A stretch of DNA of 29,118 nt from an uncultured Prevotellaceae bacterium (GCA_937892085.1 CALAVD010000308.1:1-29118), one strand, 5' to 3'. Positions 19,249 to 27,306 are shown, counted from the first letter of the stretch. Program-made: numbers and translations. Notes: generated from the letters alone by a model not told the origin.

Positions 19249-19361
19249 AATGTTTTTGAATTAAAGAGTGAATAAAAGTAGAAATTTATTTGTTCCACAA
19301 CAGGATGTTGACCTATTGTGGCTTTTGAGCAAGATAAGTCTTGCACTACGGGGACATGACA

Positions 19362-19586
19362 TCATGTGGTTTTGGGGCGGATATACCACCACTCGCATTT
19401 TTCCCGGTTGCACACATGAATTAGTTGCACACCTTCTTCGATGGATTGCGAGGCGTTGCACAATGCCATATCTTTAGCGATAGCATCGGCATATTCCTCG
19501 CCCATCCCTGCGAGGGCATAATGCTCGGGGTTGTACTCAAATTCAATTTCTACCTCCACTTTGATTGTTTTTCTCTTTGTGCTCAT
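19362..19586 (-). CDS. hypothetical protein, 74 aa
   Basis: Not recognised. Strand-rich start MSTKRKTIKVEVEIEFEYNP, a helix with EEYADAIAKDMA and an end WWYIRPKTT. Its leader is one of the best copies of the shared upstream motif (19597-19620). Possibly a small structural or adaptor protein. Confidence 0.68.
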   Translation of the reverse strand: MSTKRKTIKVEVEIEFEYNPEHYALAGMGEEYADAIAKDMALCNASQSIEEGVQLIHVCNREKCEWWYIRPKTT

Positions 19587-19596
19587 AGCTGTAATA

Positions 19597-19620
19597 TTTT
19601 TGAATTAAAGGGTGAATAAT
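19597..19620 (-). promoter_or_regulatory. shared upstream motif of the small-gene array (reference copy)
   Basis: On the minus strand ATTATTCACCCTTTAATTC then AAAA, 10 bases before the start codon. The general form is TTCACTC-(0-8)-TTAATTCAAAA. Other copies: 19253-19276, 22751-22776, 24213-24229, 25084-25100, 25714-25737, 26274-26296 and 26882-26910, with weaker ones before 17000, 18847, 20192, 20602, 23004, 23515, 26639 and 27238. The element lies between an intergenic hairpin and the ATG in most cases. It has no TAnnTTTG box, so it may be a promoter for another sigma factor, an operator or a translation enhancer. Confidence 0.75.
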
Positions 19621-19664
19621 TATTTGTTGCATATTGCGTTGAAAGCGCAACATGCAGGTCGTGA

Positions 19665-20192
19665 TTAGTAGGGCATTCTGTTGCAGACGGATTGCAGCGT
19701 AGCGAGATAGTCTTCGTAGTCTTCGAAATGCTCTTTTATGTTGGAGAAAGGCACACCTCTGCCTGGTTTCCCATTTTGCCACCACAACATCACTTCCTCG
19801 TTGATGTCGAAGTTGTCAATGTAATCTTGCAGATTCTTTTTCCGTACTTTGTCAAGCGAGATTATCATGTCTCCACCAGCATCGGTATAACACTCAAGTT
19901 CTCCGTCACCATTAGATGTGATGTCGAAGTCTTCAAGGTAGAGTTCGTTGATGTAATCTTTCCAAGGTTCATCGTCAATGGTCAACGCTCTCATGTCGCC
20001 ATCCCATTGAACGGTGCAAAAGTGGTCGTAGTTCTCATATACCATAACAGAGTATCCGATAGTTCCATAGGAACAAAACAACGGCTCAGTCATAACGTCT
20101 TTGCCGTGCCAAGATTTCTTCGTGCGGTAGTTCTCGTCGTTGAACCGTCCGCTGATAATGGCGTTGCAAAGCCTTGTCAAATACTTTTCCAT
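19665..20192 (-). CDS. hypothetical protein, 175 aa
   Basis: Not recognised. Starts MEKYLTRLCNAIISGRFNDE; the frame is open to 20252 but the extension covers the leader hairpin. Acidic and Tyr/Trp-rich (SVMVYENYDHFCTVQWDGDM), similar in composition to the other large unknown proteins of this array at 23015, 23589 and 25154. No motif. Confidence 0.7.
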   Translation of the reverse strand: MEKYLTRLCNAIISGRFNDENYRTKKSWHGKDVMTEPLFCSYGTIGYSVMVYENYDHFCTVQWDGDMRALTIDDEPWKDYINELYLEDFDITSNGDGELECYTDAGGDMIISLDKVRKKNLQDYIDNFDINEEVMLWWQNGKPGRGVPFSNIKEHFEDYEDYLATLQSVCNRMPY

Positions 20193-20217
20193 AATCTTTG
20201 TTTTTTTGGTGAATAAT

Positions 20218-20268
20218 TGAGATTTAGCACCCCGGTGGGTTGTTTTGCCCACCGGGATTTTCTTGCGT
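20218..20268 (-). terminator. intergenic hairpin
   Basis: CCCGGTGGG, a short loop and CCCACCGGG form a 9-bp stem between the 109-aa and 175-aa genes, next to the repeated leader GTGAATAATTGAGATTTAG that is also found at 18935-18953. Confidence 0.6.
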
Positions 20269-20272
20269 GGGT

Positions 20273-20602
20273 TTACTGTTGATTTAGCATCGATTCCTGC
20301 TCCCAGTCTATCACGGTCGCGAGGTCGTCGAGCATCATGCGGTCGATGCCGTATTCGCTGTCTTCCTCAAGACGGAAATACACATGCCCGTTCTTCTTGC
20401 CCACGCCATAGCATACGCTGCATAGAGTGGATGCATAATCGCCGTGGTTGCCGCCGTCGTAGGCGACACAAGGGCAGTCCTCGAGCTCGATGAAGTTTCC
20501 TTCGGTTAATACTCCGTCAAAGAAGTTCTCAATCTCTTTGCGGAAGTCTGCCGCAGCTGAGAGATAGTTCTTCTGGCATTCTTTAAATTTTTCCAAGTCC
20601 AT
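20273..20602 (-). CDS. hypothetical protein, 109 aa
   Basis: Not recognised. Two Cys pairs in DCPCVAYDGGNHGDYAST then LCSVCYGVG suggest a metal site. The rest is helical and acidic (LEEDSEYGIDRMMLDDLATV). It follows the five RNA units and may be part of the same transcript as the reverse transcriptase, but a functional link is not shown. Confidence 0.68.
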   Translation of the reverse strand: MDLEKFKECQKNYLSAAADFRKEIENFFDGVLTEGNFIELEDCPCVAYDGGNHGDYASTLCSVCYGVGKKNGHVYFRLEEDSEYGIDRMMLDDLATVIDWEQESMLNQQ

Positions 20603-20686
20603 AGTCTGTTGAATTTTAGTGAATGATTGGTGCCCCGGCAGCCGATTATGACTGCCAAGACTGATGAGAAAGCCGTGAGGCCATAA

Positions 20687-20798
20687 GGCGTTGCTTTAGG
20701 TGGTTGATTTAAATCTGGAAAATCAGCCTCAAGAGCTTAGGATCGTCATCTCAAATCTGAGATGAAGATCATGAGCCCTGAGGGTGTTAATTCCAGAT
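20687..20798 (-). ncRNA. RT-linked RNA unit 1
   Basis: Most distal and most diverged unit: the box is GTTGCTTTA (20690-20698) rather than ATCGCTTTA on the plus strand. The hairpin (20713-20798) has outer stem ATCTGGAA/TTCCAGAT, a middle stem with CCTCA/TGAGG and an apex GATC-G-TCATCTCA-AATC-TGAGATGA-A-GATC. See the unit family described with the RT. Confidence 0.75.
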
Positions 20799-20868
20799 TA
20801 ATGAACTGCGGTCTTTTCGCTCTCCCGGTGCGCCGCCTTGCGCATACTCCCGCTCACCGCCCTGTGCG

Positions 20869-20955
20869 GCATCGCTTTAGTCCTCTGATTTAAACGTGTT
20901 AACCTGGATACGACGGCGTAGATAAACGCCGTCGCATCTCAAGTGTAAACATGCT
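20869..20955 (-). ncRNA. RT-linked RNA unit 2
   Basis: Box ATCGCTTTA-GTCCTC-TGAT (plus-strand reading, from 20871), then a hairpin whose apex is CGACGGCGT / ACGCCGTCG (9 bp) with a 6-base loop; flanking sequence continues an imperfect stem (AACGTGTT...AAACATG). Confidence 0.78.
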
Positions 20956-21024
20956 TAATAAAAATGGGTGGTCTTGCGGAAGTTTCCTGCCGTGGATTCC
21001 GTGGTGTGCGTCGTCTCCACATAG

Positions 21025-21114
21025 CACATCGCTTTAGATCGCTGATTTCTCCCAATAGTGAAGGATTATGAGCATCGCGGTGTTAAGTGTGAGCTCGTAT
21101 CCTTCCACTATGGG
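21025..21114 (-). ncRNA. RT-linked RNA unit 3
   Basis: Box CACATCGCTTTA-GATCGC-TGAT, then a hairpin with long stem CCCAATAGTGAAGGAT (21051-21066) against ATCCTTCCACTATGGG (21099-21114), with two small internal mismatches, and an open apical part of about 30 bases. Confidence 0.8.
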
Positions 21115-21183
21115 ATAATGAATGTGTGGATTTGCCGCACGTTTTCACTGTGCCGTGACCTGCTCGCAGGGTCTCCCGAAAAG

Positions 21184-21276
21184 CACATCGCTTTAAGCGG
21201 TTGATAAAGGAATCATTGACACGTGGACATCCATCGAAGTCTCGATGGAATTGTCCATGTGATTTAGGATGCCTTT
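21184..21276 (-). ncRNA. RT-linked RNA unit 4
   Basis: Box CACATCGCTTTA-AGCGGT-TGAT, then a hairpin 21206-21276: AAAGG-ATC at the base, CACGTGGACA against TGTCCATGTG in the middle and CCATCGA-AGTC-TCGATGG at the apex. The most regular of the five. Confidence 0.82.
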
Positions 21277-21341
21277 TGAAATAAAGGGGTTTCCTGCGAG
21301 AAACCTGTGCCGGTTTTATTCTGTGTGATGTCCCCAGGCGG

Positions 21342-21433
21342 CACATCGCTTTAGGTTGCCGATAAGAGCACGCATAACTACGCGGGAATAAACGGACCGT
21401 CAGGCGGTGGTTTCCCGCGTTATGTAGGTGTGC
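21342..21433 (-). ncRNA. RT-linked RNA unit 5
   Basis: Unit nearest to the reverse transcriptase. Box CACATCGCTTTA-GGTTGC-CGAT, then a hairpin 21368-21433 with GCAC...GTGC at the base and ATAAC-TA-CGCGGGAA against TTCCCGCG-TTAT. The RT stop codon is about 55 bases upstream in transcription order. Confidence 0.8.
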
Positions 21434-21487
21434 CTTTAAACGGATGGGTCTCTCACACAGACTTTGTGCCAAGTTTTTTTTGACCTG

Positions 21488-22747
21488 CTACAACTGCGCA
21501 ATCAGCGTGCGGTACACGTCCTTGCGAGTGAGCATCGCCTTGCGTGCGCAGTTGAGGGTCAGAAATCCGTCGATATTATCGGTTTTATTTCTGTTGGCTT
21601 TCACGTTGCGCCCGATGCCTCGGGAGACGCAGCCGTTCTGCTGGTCCCGCACATAGCCGAGGCCACCGACCTTTTTCTTGCCGGTCTTCACGGCGCGCAG
21701 ACAGTCGAGGACGAACTTGTTAAGCTCGTTGATGTCGCGCTCCACGTTGCAGACGGGTAAAATCTGCGTCGCCCACGAGAATTTGCCGTTGCCTTTGTAA
21801 AGGTAATTATTCACCTTGTCGAGGCAGCTTTTGAACGACTTTCTCGACTTGATGGTGCGTCGCTCGATTTCCTTCTGAAAAGTCTTAATCCTTGTCGAAG
21901 ACAAAGATATGTCCTTTCCCTTGATGGAATATCCGAGGAACTTGAACCATCGCTCGGCGGTGATATACTCTACCTTTTTCGGGTTGAGAGTGATGCCTTT
22001 TCTAAGGCACTCGTCCCGCATGATTTCCATCGCCGTTTCGTAGTCCTCTCCCAGATAGAGAGAGTCGTCGGAATAGCGCACATAGAAACCCGGCAGTTGC
22101 GAGAGCCTATCGTCGAGGTCATACATCACCACGTTGGCGAGCCAGCTCGCCACCGAGCACCCCTGCTTTAGCGACTGGTATTTCTCCTGAAGATTACCAT
22201 CGGTGTCGAAATACAAATCCGAATGGTAATACTTGCGGATAACGTCGATGATAGCGGAGTGTCCGTGACGTTGTTCCACAGCATCAAAAGCGGCATCGAT
22301 TAAGACGATGGGCACGGAGTCGAAATACTTGCTGAAATCAGCCTTCCACCCCTTGACATTGCCGCCCTGGCTGCCGCCCACGATACTACCGATTTTCTTG
22401 ACGATTTTCCCGCAGCCGATACCCTTCTGGTAAGACATACATCGGGGATGCACCGAATGGGGCATTATTTCAAAGAGCAAATCGTTGGCGATAGACAGGA
22501 AAATACGGTCGATGGGTTCGTTCACGTAAACCGTGCGGAACTCGCCCGGTGTGTCCTTGGGGATTAGCGCCGTGTGTGGCGGTGCGATTTCGTACTTGCC
22601 GTTGATAACGGCCTGGTACATTGCTATTCTCAGCTCAGGTTTTGTGAGCTGATAGAGCTGCGATTTGCTCACGCCTTTCACGGCGCCTTTCTCGATGGCA
22701 TATTGCCACCGGGAAGGCTCAAAGAATTGTTCTGTGATTTTGTCCAT
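21488..22747 (-). CDS. reverse transcriptase, 419 aa
   Basis: RNA-directed DNA polymerase. Motifs in order: RTVYVNEPIDRIFLSIANDL (RT1/2, about 71-90), WKADFSKYFDSV (motif A, Asp137), SLKQGCSVASWLANV (motif B with QG, about 192-206), VRYSDDSLYLG (YxDD active site, 223-233), TLNPKKVEYIT (motif D) and FKFLGYSI (motif E). The C-terminal 140 residues are basic (RRTIKSRKSFKS; NVKANRNKTDN), probably an RNA-binding thumb. It lacks the retron VTG signature and the SQ motif of diversity-generating RTs, and has no maturase or endonuclease domain. It is followed by five repeated RNA units, so an RT-plus-ncRNA defence-type system is plausible. Confidence 0.9.
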   Translation of the reverse strand: MDKITEQFFEPSRWQYAIEKGAVKGVSKSQLYQLTKPELRIAMYQAVINGKYEIAPPHTALIPKDTPGEFRTVYVNEPIDRIFLSIANDLLFEIMPHSVHPRCMSYQKGIGCGKIVKKIGSIVGGSQGGNVKGWKADFSKYFDSVPIVLIDAAFDAVEQRHGHSAIIDVIRKYYHSDLYFDTDGNLQEKYQSLKQGCSVASWLANVVMYDLDDRLSQLPGFYVRYSDDSLYLGEDYETAMEIMRDECLRKGITLNPKKVEYITAERWFKFLGYSIKGKDISLSSTRIKTFQKEIERRTIKSRKSFKSCLDKVNNYLYKGNGKFSWATQILPVCNVERDINELNKFVLDCLRAVKTGKKKVGGLGYVRDQQNGCVSRGIGRNVKANRNKTDNIDGFLTLNCARKAMLTRKDVYRTLIAQL

Positions 22748-22809
22748 AGTGATTGAATATTAATTGAGTGAATAATGGCTCAAAAGGGAGCGGTAAAGCT
22801 CCCTGATGA

Positions 22810-23004
22810 TTAGTGGTTGCGGATGTAGCGGCAGACACGGCTCGCCACCACGACCGCAAAGATGAACAGATAGGCGAAGAACCACACACGCCCTACGGCG
22901 TAGTAGCTGCCGCCTTGATACCACTCGCAGACGGAGATGATGATTGCGACTACAATTAACGCGGGGATTGACCAGCAATAGAGATACATGAGTTTCTTTT
23001 TCAT
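22810..23004 (-). CDS. small two-helix membrane protein, 64 aa
   Basis: Not recognised. Two membrane helices (about 8-26, CWSIPALIVVAIIISVCEW, and 40-57, WFFAYLFIFAVVVASRV), with a positive first segment MKKKLMYLY and a basic end RYIRNH. It is directly upstream of the reverse transcriptase; a membrane partner for it is conceivable but unproven. The GGGAGC...GCTCCC hairpin follows its stop. Confidence 0.75.
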   Translation of the reverse strand: MKKKLMYLYCWSIPALIVVAIIISVCEWYQGGSYYAVGRVWFFAYLFIFAVVVASRVCRYIRNH

Positions 23005-23014
23005 AACGGTTTAA

Positions 23015-23515
23015 TTAAAAGTAGTTTTCTACATATTCGGCAAATTTTTCAGGCGAGTCTTCATTGGGGAATCCGTCCCCAAGCCACTCCACATAAGCAT
23101 CGGCAATGTCGGACGCGAATTGTGGAGTAGTGAAAGTGTTACGATAATCGGCCACATAAAGGGAGCCAACTCTGATTTGCTTTCTCAACGAGCATAGCTG
23201 CTCAAAATCAAGCTCGCAAATATCCTCACATGGCTCGTGTAAATCGGATAGTGGAATCCACTCCTCTTGTGCAGGGTAACGCCATGTGAGGTTTGAGCGG
23301 TCAAAAAATGCCGCCTCGTAGTCACATGAGCCGACATACTCGACTTTTACCTGAATATTGTCGGCATTTTTGGCGATGAAATCCATGTCATCGTGGTTGT
23401 CGGGATTAAGCCACTTGTTTTCGTACTCTTCTTCCCACATAAGGTCAACGACCTTTGCCGGCCATTCTTCGTGGAGAAAGATGGCTCCGAATTTCAGTTT
23501 TGTCAAATCAATCAT
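23015..23515 (-). CDS. hypothetical acidic protein, 166 aa
   Basis: Not recognised. Acidic and Trp-rich (FLHEEWPAKVVDLMWEEEYE, WIPLSDLHEPCEDICELDFE), soluble, no motif. It ends 10 bases before the next gene. Composition is like the neighbours at 23589 and 25154, as in many mobile-element proteins of unknown function. Confidence 0.72.
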   Translation of the reverse strand: MIDLTKLKFGAIFLHEEWPAKVVDLMWEEEYENKWLNPDNHDDMDFIAKNADNIQVKVEYVGSCDYEAAFFDRSNLTWRYPAQEEWIPLSDLHEPCEDICELDFEQLCSLRKQIRVGSLYVADYRNTFTTPQFASDIADAYVEWLGDGFPNEDSPEKFAEYVENYF

Positions 23516-23588
23516 AATGAAAAATTTAATGGTTATTAATTGAGTTAGAATAGAGTTTCAAGAGTGACGGTAAGGCCACTCCTGAATT

Positions 23589-24206
23589 TTAAGACGCGGC
23601 ATCGAAGTAGATTGCCTCGCCGTTGGAGAAAATGTCGCCGCAAACGAGCTTGCGGTCACAGGCTTTTTTGAAAACATCCTGAGCCTCGTCTTTCAAGTCC
23701 TCGATTATGCGCCCAATCTTGTTGCAGATGTGACGCGCATGAATCTTGCTCAGCCCGGCGTTACTGTACCAATCATCTGCAATGCAGTTCTCGGGGGTAA
23801 TCTGCTCCTCGTAGTAGTCGATGTCAATGCGCCAGTCGTAGGGGAAGAAATTAAGGAAGACGTCGAAGTCGAAAGTGGCGCCCTCATAATACCCTGAGAC
23901 AGTCTTCGCCTTGATGGTGATTTGAAACTCGCTCTCGTGGAGAGTGAACGTTTTCTCGTCGCATCCATGACATGAGGCATACTTGAGGATTTTTAGCGCT
24001 GTTTCCTCGTCTTTTACCTTGATGGCTTTGAGGCTGTCGGGGTCGATGTGGTACGGGTCTCCCTTCGGTTTCGCCAAAGGCACATAACATTCGTGCGGGA
24101 AATTAGCCCTGCCGATGTTCCAAACAACGTAGCCTGATGGATACTCGTTGACGACCTCAAAAACGTCCTCTTTGCCGTACCATGTTTTGTCTCTGAATAT
24201 TTCCAT
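23589..24206 (-). CDS. hypothetical protein, 205 aa
   Basis: Not recognised. A mixed alpha/beta acidic protein. CHGCDEKTF gives a CxxC pair, and FPYDWRIDIDYYEEQITPEN is followed by a helical part (LSKIHARHICNKIGRIIEDL) and FKKACDRKLVCGDIF. No catalytic pattern. Upstream is the TTAAAATTCAA leader; downstream the GAGTG...CACTC hairpin. Confidence 0.72.
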   Translation of the reverse strand: MEIFRDKTWYGKEDVFEVVNEYPSGYVVWNIGRANFPHECYVPLAKPKGDPYHIDPDSLKAIKVKDEETALKILKYASCHGCDEKTFTLHESEFQITIKAKTVSGYYEGATFDFDVFLNFFPYDWRIDIDYYEEQITPENCIADDWYSNAGLSKIHARHICNKIGRIIEDLKDEAQDVFKKACDRKLVCGDIFSNGEAIYFDAAS

Positions 24207-24277
24207 GATAGAATTGAATTTTAATTAAACATTGAGAAAAATGTGTGGAAAAAGGCGGCAGAGATACCGCCAATTCC

Positions 24278-25078
24278 TTAGGCATCAGCCCAGTAAGACC
24301 AAGATTTGATTTTTGAAAGCCCATATCGCTTGAGATAGGTGTGCAGTCTGCGCTCGAATTTCGCGCGCTCATGTTTGGCTCCATCTTCGATGCGTTTCCT
24401 GTCGTCATCGTTGAGGGCGACCACATCGGGACTTTTCTTCTTGTTTTCCCATTCCCAATGCGTGAAGTTGCAAAGGTCGAAGATGTTGAGTCTGTCGTCT
24501 CCGTAAATCACGCGGCGGAGATGCGGATGAGAGCAGTCTTTTTTAAGGCACGCAAAAATGCGGTCAAAATCGGCAAGGTTTGAGTCGAGAAAAAACTGCT
24601 CGTTGGTTCGTGCGTGGTTTACCATCTTGTTGGCGTTGTCATAAGACTCGGTGTCAACGGACGAGTGACCGTAGCCAAAACAGAACGATGTCTCGATGCG
24701 CGGTTTCTCAAAGCAGAACAAGCCGCCGTTTGACAGGCGAATGATGAGACTGGCTCTTTTGCGGAAATAGTCTATCATATCACCTTTCCAATGCTTGCCT
24801 AACTCAGTGAGATAATCGTGCATAAGGGAGAGGTCGGCAGACGTGTCAATTTTTGACTTGTTTTTTGCCTTGCTTTCAGGTCCGACAACCACCGCAGAAG
24901 GGTCGGTGAGGAATTTCTCCACCGCATCGCGCTTTTTGGCCGAGAATATCCAGCCCGCACCGCATCGCAGTTTCGGGTTGAATTTGCCGCCAAGATTTTT
25001 GAGCTGGTTCTTGAACTCTTTTGTGTCGCCGATAACGGCGATGGCTTTCTCGGAATACTCGATGATTTTTGCATTCAT
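24278..25078 (-). CDS. unknown protein with a mobile-element N-terminal domain, 266 aa
   Basis: The N-terminal 60 residues (KAIAVIGDTKEFKNQLKNLG, GKFNPKLRCGAGWIFSAKKR) match a short domain often seen at the start of Bacteroidota plasmid and ICE proteins, sometimes fused to antirestriction or DNA-modifying proteins; its role is not established to my knowledge. A linker rich in Lys and Ser (about 65-78) leads to an unrecognised helical domain ending with a basic, Tyr-rich segment (RRLHTYLKRYGLSKIKSW). The wide distribution of the first domain supports a mobile-element origin. Confidence 0.7.
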   Translation of the reverse strand: MNAKIIEYSEKAIAVIGDTKEFKNQLKNLGGKFNPKLRCGAGWIFSAKKRDAVEKFLTDPSAVVVGPESKAKNKSKIDTSADLSLMHDYLTELGKHWKGDMIDYFRKRASLIIRLSNGGLFCFEKPRIETSFCFGYGHSSVDTESYDNANKMVNHARTNEQFFLDSNLADFDRIFACLKKDCSHPHLRRVIYGDDRLNIFDLCNFTHWEWENKKKSPDVVALNDDDRKRIEDGAKHERAKFERRLHTYLKRYGLSKIKSWSYWADA

Positions 25079-25153
25079 AATAGATTTGAATTAAATTGTT
25101 AGTAAAAATGAGAATTAGAAGGGCGGGATGCCTTTCGGCTCTCGCCCCTGGGA

Positions 25154-25708
25154 TTAGGAGACTTTTCTCCATTGGAAAACCTCGTTGGTTCCCTCGTCGT
25201 AGAAATAGTCGCCACATTGAGGCTGAAAGCACTCCAAATGCGACTCCAAATCATCGGGCATTACTCCGCAGTAGAGTTTGTAGTTCATATCCTCTACCCA
25301 GTTGACACTCTCCATGACTTCCTCTTGAAAGAAGATTTCGAGGCATTTTTTGACGTACCAATCAAACAGGTTGCTATACTGTAATTTGTCAGTGTGATTT
25401 AGCATCTTTTGGAGTCTGTCGGAGCAGCCGTATATGCTGGCGGACTTTTTCATGCCTTCAAGCGTGTCAAAAATGTGGTCGTCTTCGAAACTGCGAATGC
25501 CATCGCCTTTGCTGACGTTCAGATAGCAGTCGCAATACACGCCATATTCATAGTTAACACATCGGTTCTCAAAGCAGGCGATTTTGTTGCCCACATAGTC
25601 CTCGATTTCACATTCGTAAATATACTGCTCAAAACGGTCTTTCAGCTCTTCGTTCTTAGAGACGATTTGCCCGAACGATTGCAGGTCTAGGTCGATAATC
25701 TTTTTCAT
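25154..25708 (-). CDS. hypothetical protein, 184 aa
   Basis: Not recognised. Eight or more Cys residues (CEIEDYVGNKIACFENRC, YCDCYLN) suggest metal binding or a disulphide-free Cys-rich protein; otherwise acidic. C-terminal part GDYFYDEGTNEVFQW. Leader with TTAATTGAGTTAG on the plus strand and a GGGCG...CGCCC hairpin downstream. Confidence 0.7.
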   Translation of the reverse strand: MKKIIDLDLQSFGQIVSKNEELKDRFEQYIYECEIEDYVGNKIACFENRCVNYEYGVYCDCYLNVSKGDGIRSFEDDHIFDTLEGMKKSASIYGCSDRLQKMLNHTDKLQYSNLFDWYVKKCLEIFFQEEVMESVNWVEDMNYKLYCGVMPDDLESHLECFQPQCGDYFYDEGTNEVFQWRKVS

Positions 25709-25793
25709 AGCTTTGAATTTTAGTTATTAATTGAGTTAGATGTGGCGGTGGCGGTTTCTGTTGGGAGAACCGCCATCGGTTTAGGCGCGCGTT

Positions 25794-26264
25794 TCAGGCT
25801 GTTGCAGCCTCGCTGTTCTGCCTCTCTCCCCACTCCTCTATTTCCTCGCAGAAAACCGCGTCGAGGGTGTGGGAGAAATTATATCCGAGATTGTAGGTCC
25901 CGAATGTTTCCCAGAACCATCCGAAAGCCCAGTCCTTGAACTCGCGGGTCTCTTCATCGTCAATCGCAGCGTTGAGCTTTGCGAGGATTTCGCGGAATGT
26001 TTTGCCCTTGTGCTCCATCTCGAAATCACGCCTGACATTGTTGAAATTTCCCAAGATGCTGTGGTCTTTGGAATTGCAGTATTTTTTGAAGTCGCTTGCA
26101 AGGCGAACAGCTTGCTCAAAAGCCTCTTCCTCGCAGAACTCCAAAACGTAGTCTTCGGGGACCTCATAATACTCGCAGAACTCGCGCCCTTTCTTGTCGT
26201 AGATTTCACTGACTGTCTCTAGCATCAAATCGAGATTGATGAAGTTGTAGATTTTCTTCTCCAT
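25794..26264 (-). CDS. hypothetical acidic protein, 156 aa
   Basis: Not recognised. Helical and strongly acidic (DYVLEFCEEEAFEQAVRLAS, AIDDEETREFKDWAFGWFWE). Such acidity could mimic nucleic acid, as anti-restriction proteins do, but no such family is identified. It follows the GGCGG-type hairpin arrangement of the array. Confidence 0.7.
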   Translation of the reverse strand: MEKKIYNFINLDLMLETVSEIYDKKGREFCEYYEVPEDYVLEFCEEEAFEQAVRLASDFKKYCNSKDHSILGNFNNVRRDFEMEHKGKTFREILAKLNAAIDDEETREFKDWAFGWFWETFGTYNLGYNFSHTLDAVFCEEIEEWGERQNSEAATA

Positions 26265-26351
26265 GATGTTGTTGTTTTTGAATTAAAAGTGAATACAAGA
26301 GAGCCGCCGCGGATAGGACCACTATCCACGACGGCGAAACAGAACGAAAAA

Positions 26352-26639
26352 TTAAGCGATTTGAGCAGTCTCGATGTCGGCCATAGTCACGACCTCATTG
26401 GCGCACATGTCCATCACCTCATTGAAGTCGAAAATGCGGCTGCAATGGAAGTGTAGATTACGGGCGAAATGTTTCGCCAACTCCCAGCTCATGATCCAGC
26501 CGTCCTTGAAGAGCATAATCTTGAGCTTGTTGCGGGTGGCAAAATCGCAGATGCAGTCCTCGAGGTTCATGGCTCGCGTTTCATTGTACTTTTTCATGGT
26601 CACATAGACCAAATTTGTGAATTGGAATTTTGCGTTCAT
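26352..26639 (-). CDS. hypothetical protein, 95 aa
   Basis: Not recognised. It starts MNAKFQFTNLVYVTMKKYNE, then a helical Cys- and Met-containing body (ARNLHFHCSRIFDFNEVMDM). The downstream hairpin CGCCG-GGATAG...CTATCC-CGGCG is among the strongest in the array. Confidence 0.68.
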   Translation of the reverse strand: MNAKFQFTNLVYVTMKKYNETRAMNLEDCICDFATRNKLKIMLFKDGWIMSWELAKHFARNLHFHCSRIFDFNEVMDMCANEVVTMADIETAQIA

Positions 26640-26732
26640 AGTAGTTTGTTTTAGTTAGTGAATTAAATGAGTAAATTTGCGCGGGAAATGCCGTGTGAGG
26701 GCGTTTCCCGCTTTAAAGGATAAATCGTACTG

Positions 26733-26870
26733 TCAACAGTCTTGCATCAAGCCTGACGCAATTCTGTAGCCTTTTCTGAATGCCTTGCGGCCTATTTTCG
26801 TACTGCTAAAGAATACCCACCACATCGCGCCCCAGGCGAGGGCGAAAAGGTTGTAAGTTAAGGTCTTCAT
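26733..26870 (-). CDS. small protein, 45 aa, one membrane helix
   Basis: Not recognised. MKTLTYNLFALAWGAMWWVF is a single hydrophobic helix with an Ala/Trp face, followed by a basic tail (KIGRKAFRKGYR). The ATG follows one of the array leaders (26882-26910), which supports it as a real gene despite its size. Confidence 0.6.
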   Translation of the reverse strand: MKTLTYNLFALAWGAMWWVFFSSTKIGRKAFRKGYRIASGLMQDC

Positions 26871-26980
26871 GATTTATCGTACTTTTGAATTAATAATCGA
26901 GTGAATAATTATCGTACTCCCGGGCGATGCCAAACCGCCCGGGAATTATCGTACTTGTGGAGGGAATTATCGTACTCCCG

Positions 26981-27238
26981 TTATTCGGCGTTTTCGCGCT
27001 TGTAATAGCTCCATATATGTCGCATCGCAAAAGCGATGGCGATAATGTAGAAAATGCCTATCCCGAGAGAGGGAGCAAACTCGGCAAAGGAAATGCCGGT
27101 GATTTCCTTGTGGTTAAGCCAGGAGATAAACAGGTCTGCGGTTGCGTACCACGCAAGTACGTAAATGACCAGCAAAAGTGCCTCGATAATTACACCTTGT
27201 TTACCTAACACTGAAATGATGAATTTTACTCGTTTCAT
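26981..27238 (-). CDS. membrane protein with two helices, 85 aa
   Basis: Not recognised. Helices at about 16-38 (IIEALLLVIYVLAWYATADL) and 56-72 (LGIGIFYIIAIAFAMRH), a positively charged start MKRVKF and a charged end YYKRENAE. Leader with TTAATAAACAAAATTCAAGA before the ATG. Confidence 0.75.
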   Translation of the reverse strand: MKRVKFIISVLGKQGVIIEALLLVIYVLAWYATADLFISWLNHKEITGISFAEFAPSLGIGIFYIIAIAFAMRHIWSYYKRENAE

Positions 27239-27306
27239 AGTCTTGAATTTTGTTTATTAATAATAGAATGATTTTGCCTCGATGCCAGCGGTGAGCCGGT
27301 ACCGAA

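Noticed and set aside
20687..21433. CRISPR array with long repeats
   Set aside because: Only a short box is shared; unit lengths differ and the variable parts are self-complementary hairpins, not unique spacers.
21488..22747. Diversity-generating retroelement
   Set aside because: Motif B is QG, not the diversity-generating type, and no template/variable repeat pair with adenine-specific changes or a variable target gene is visible.
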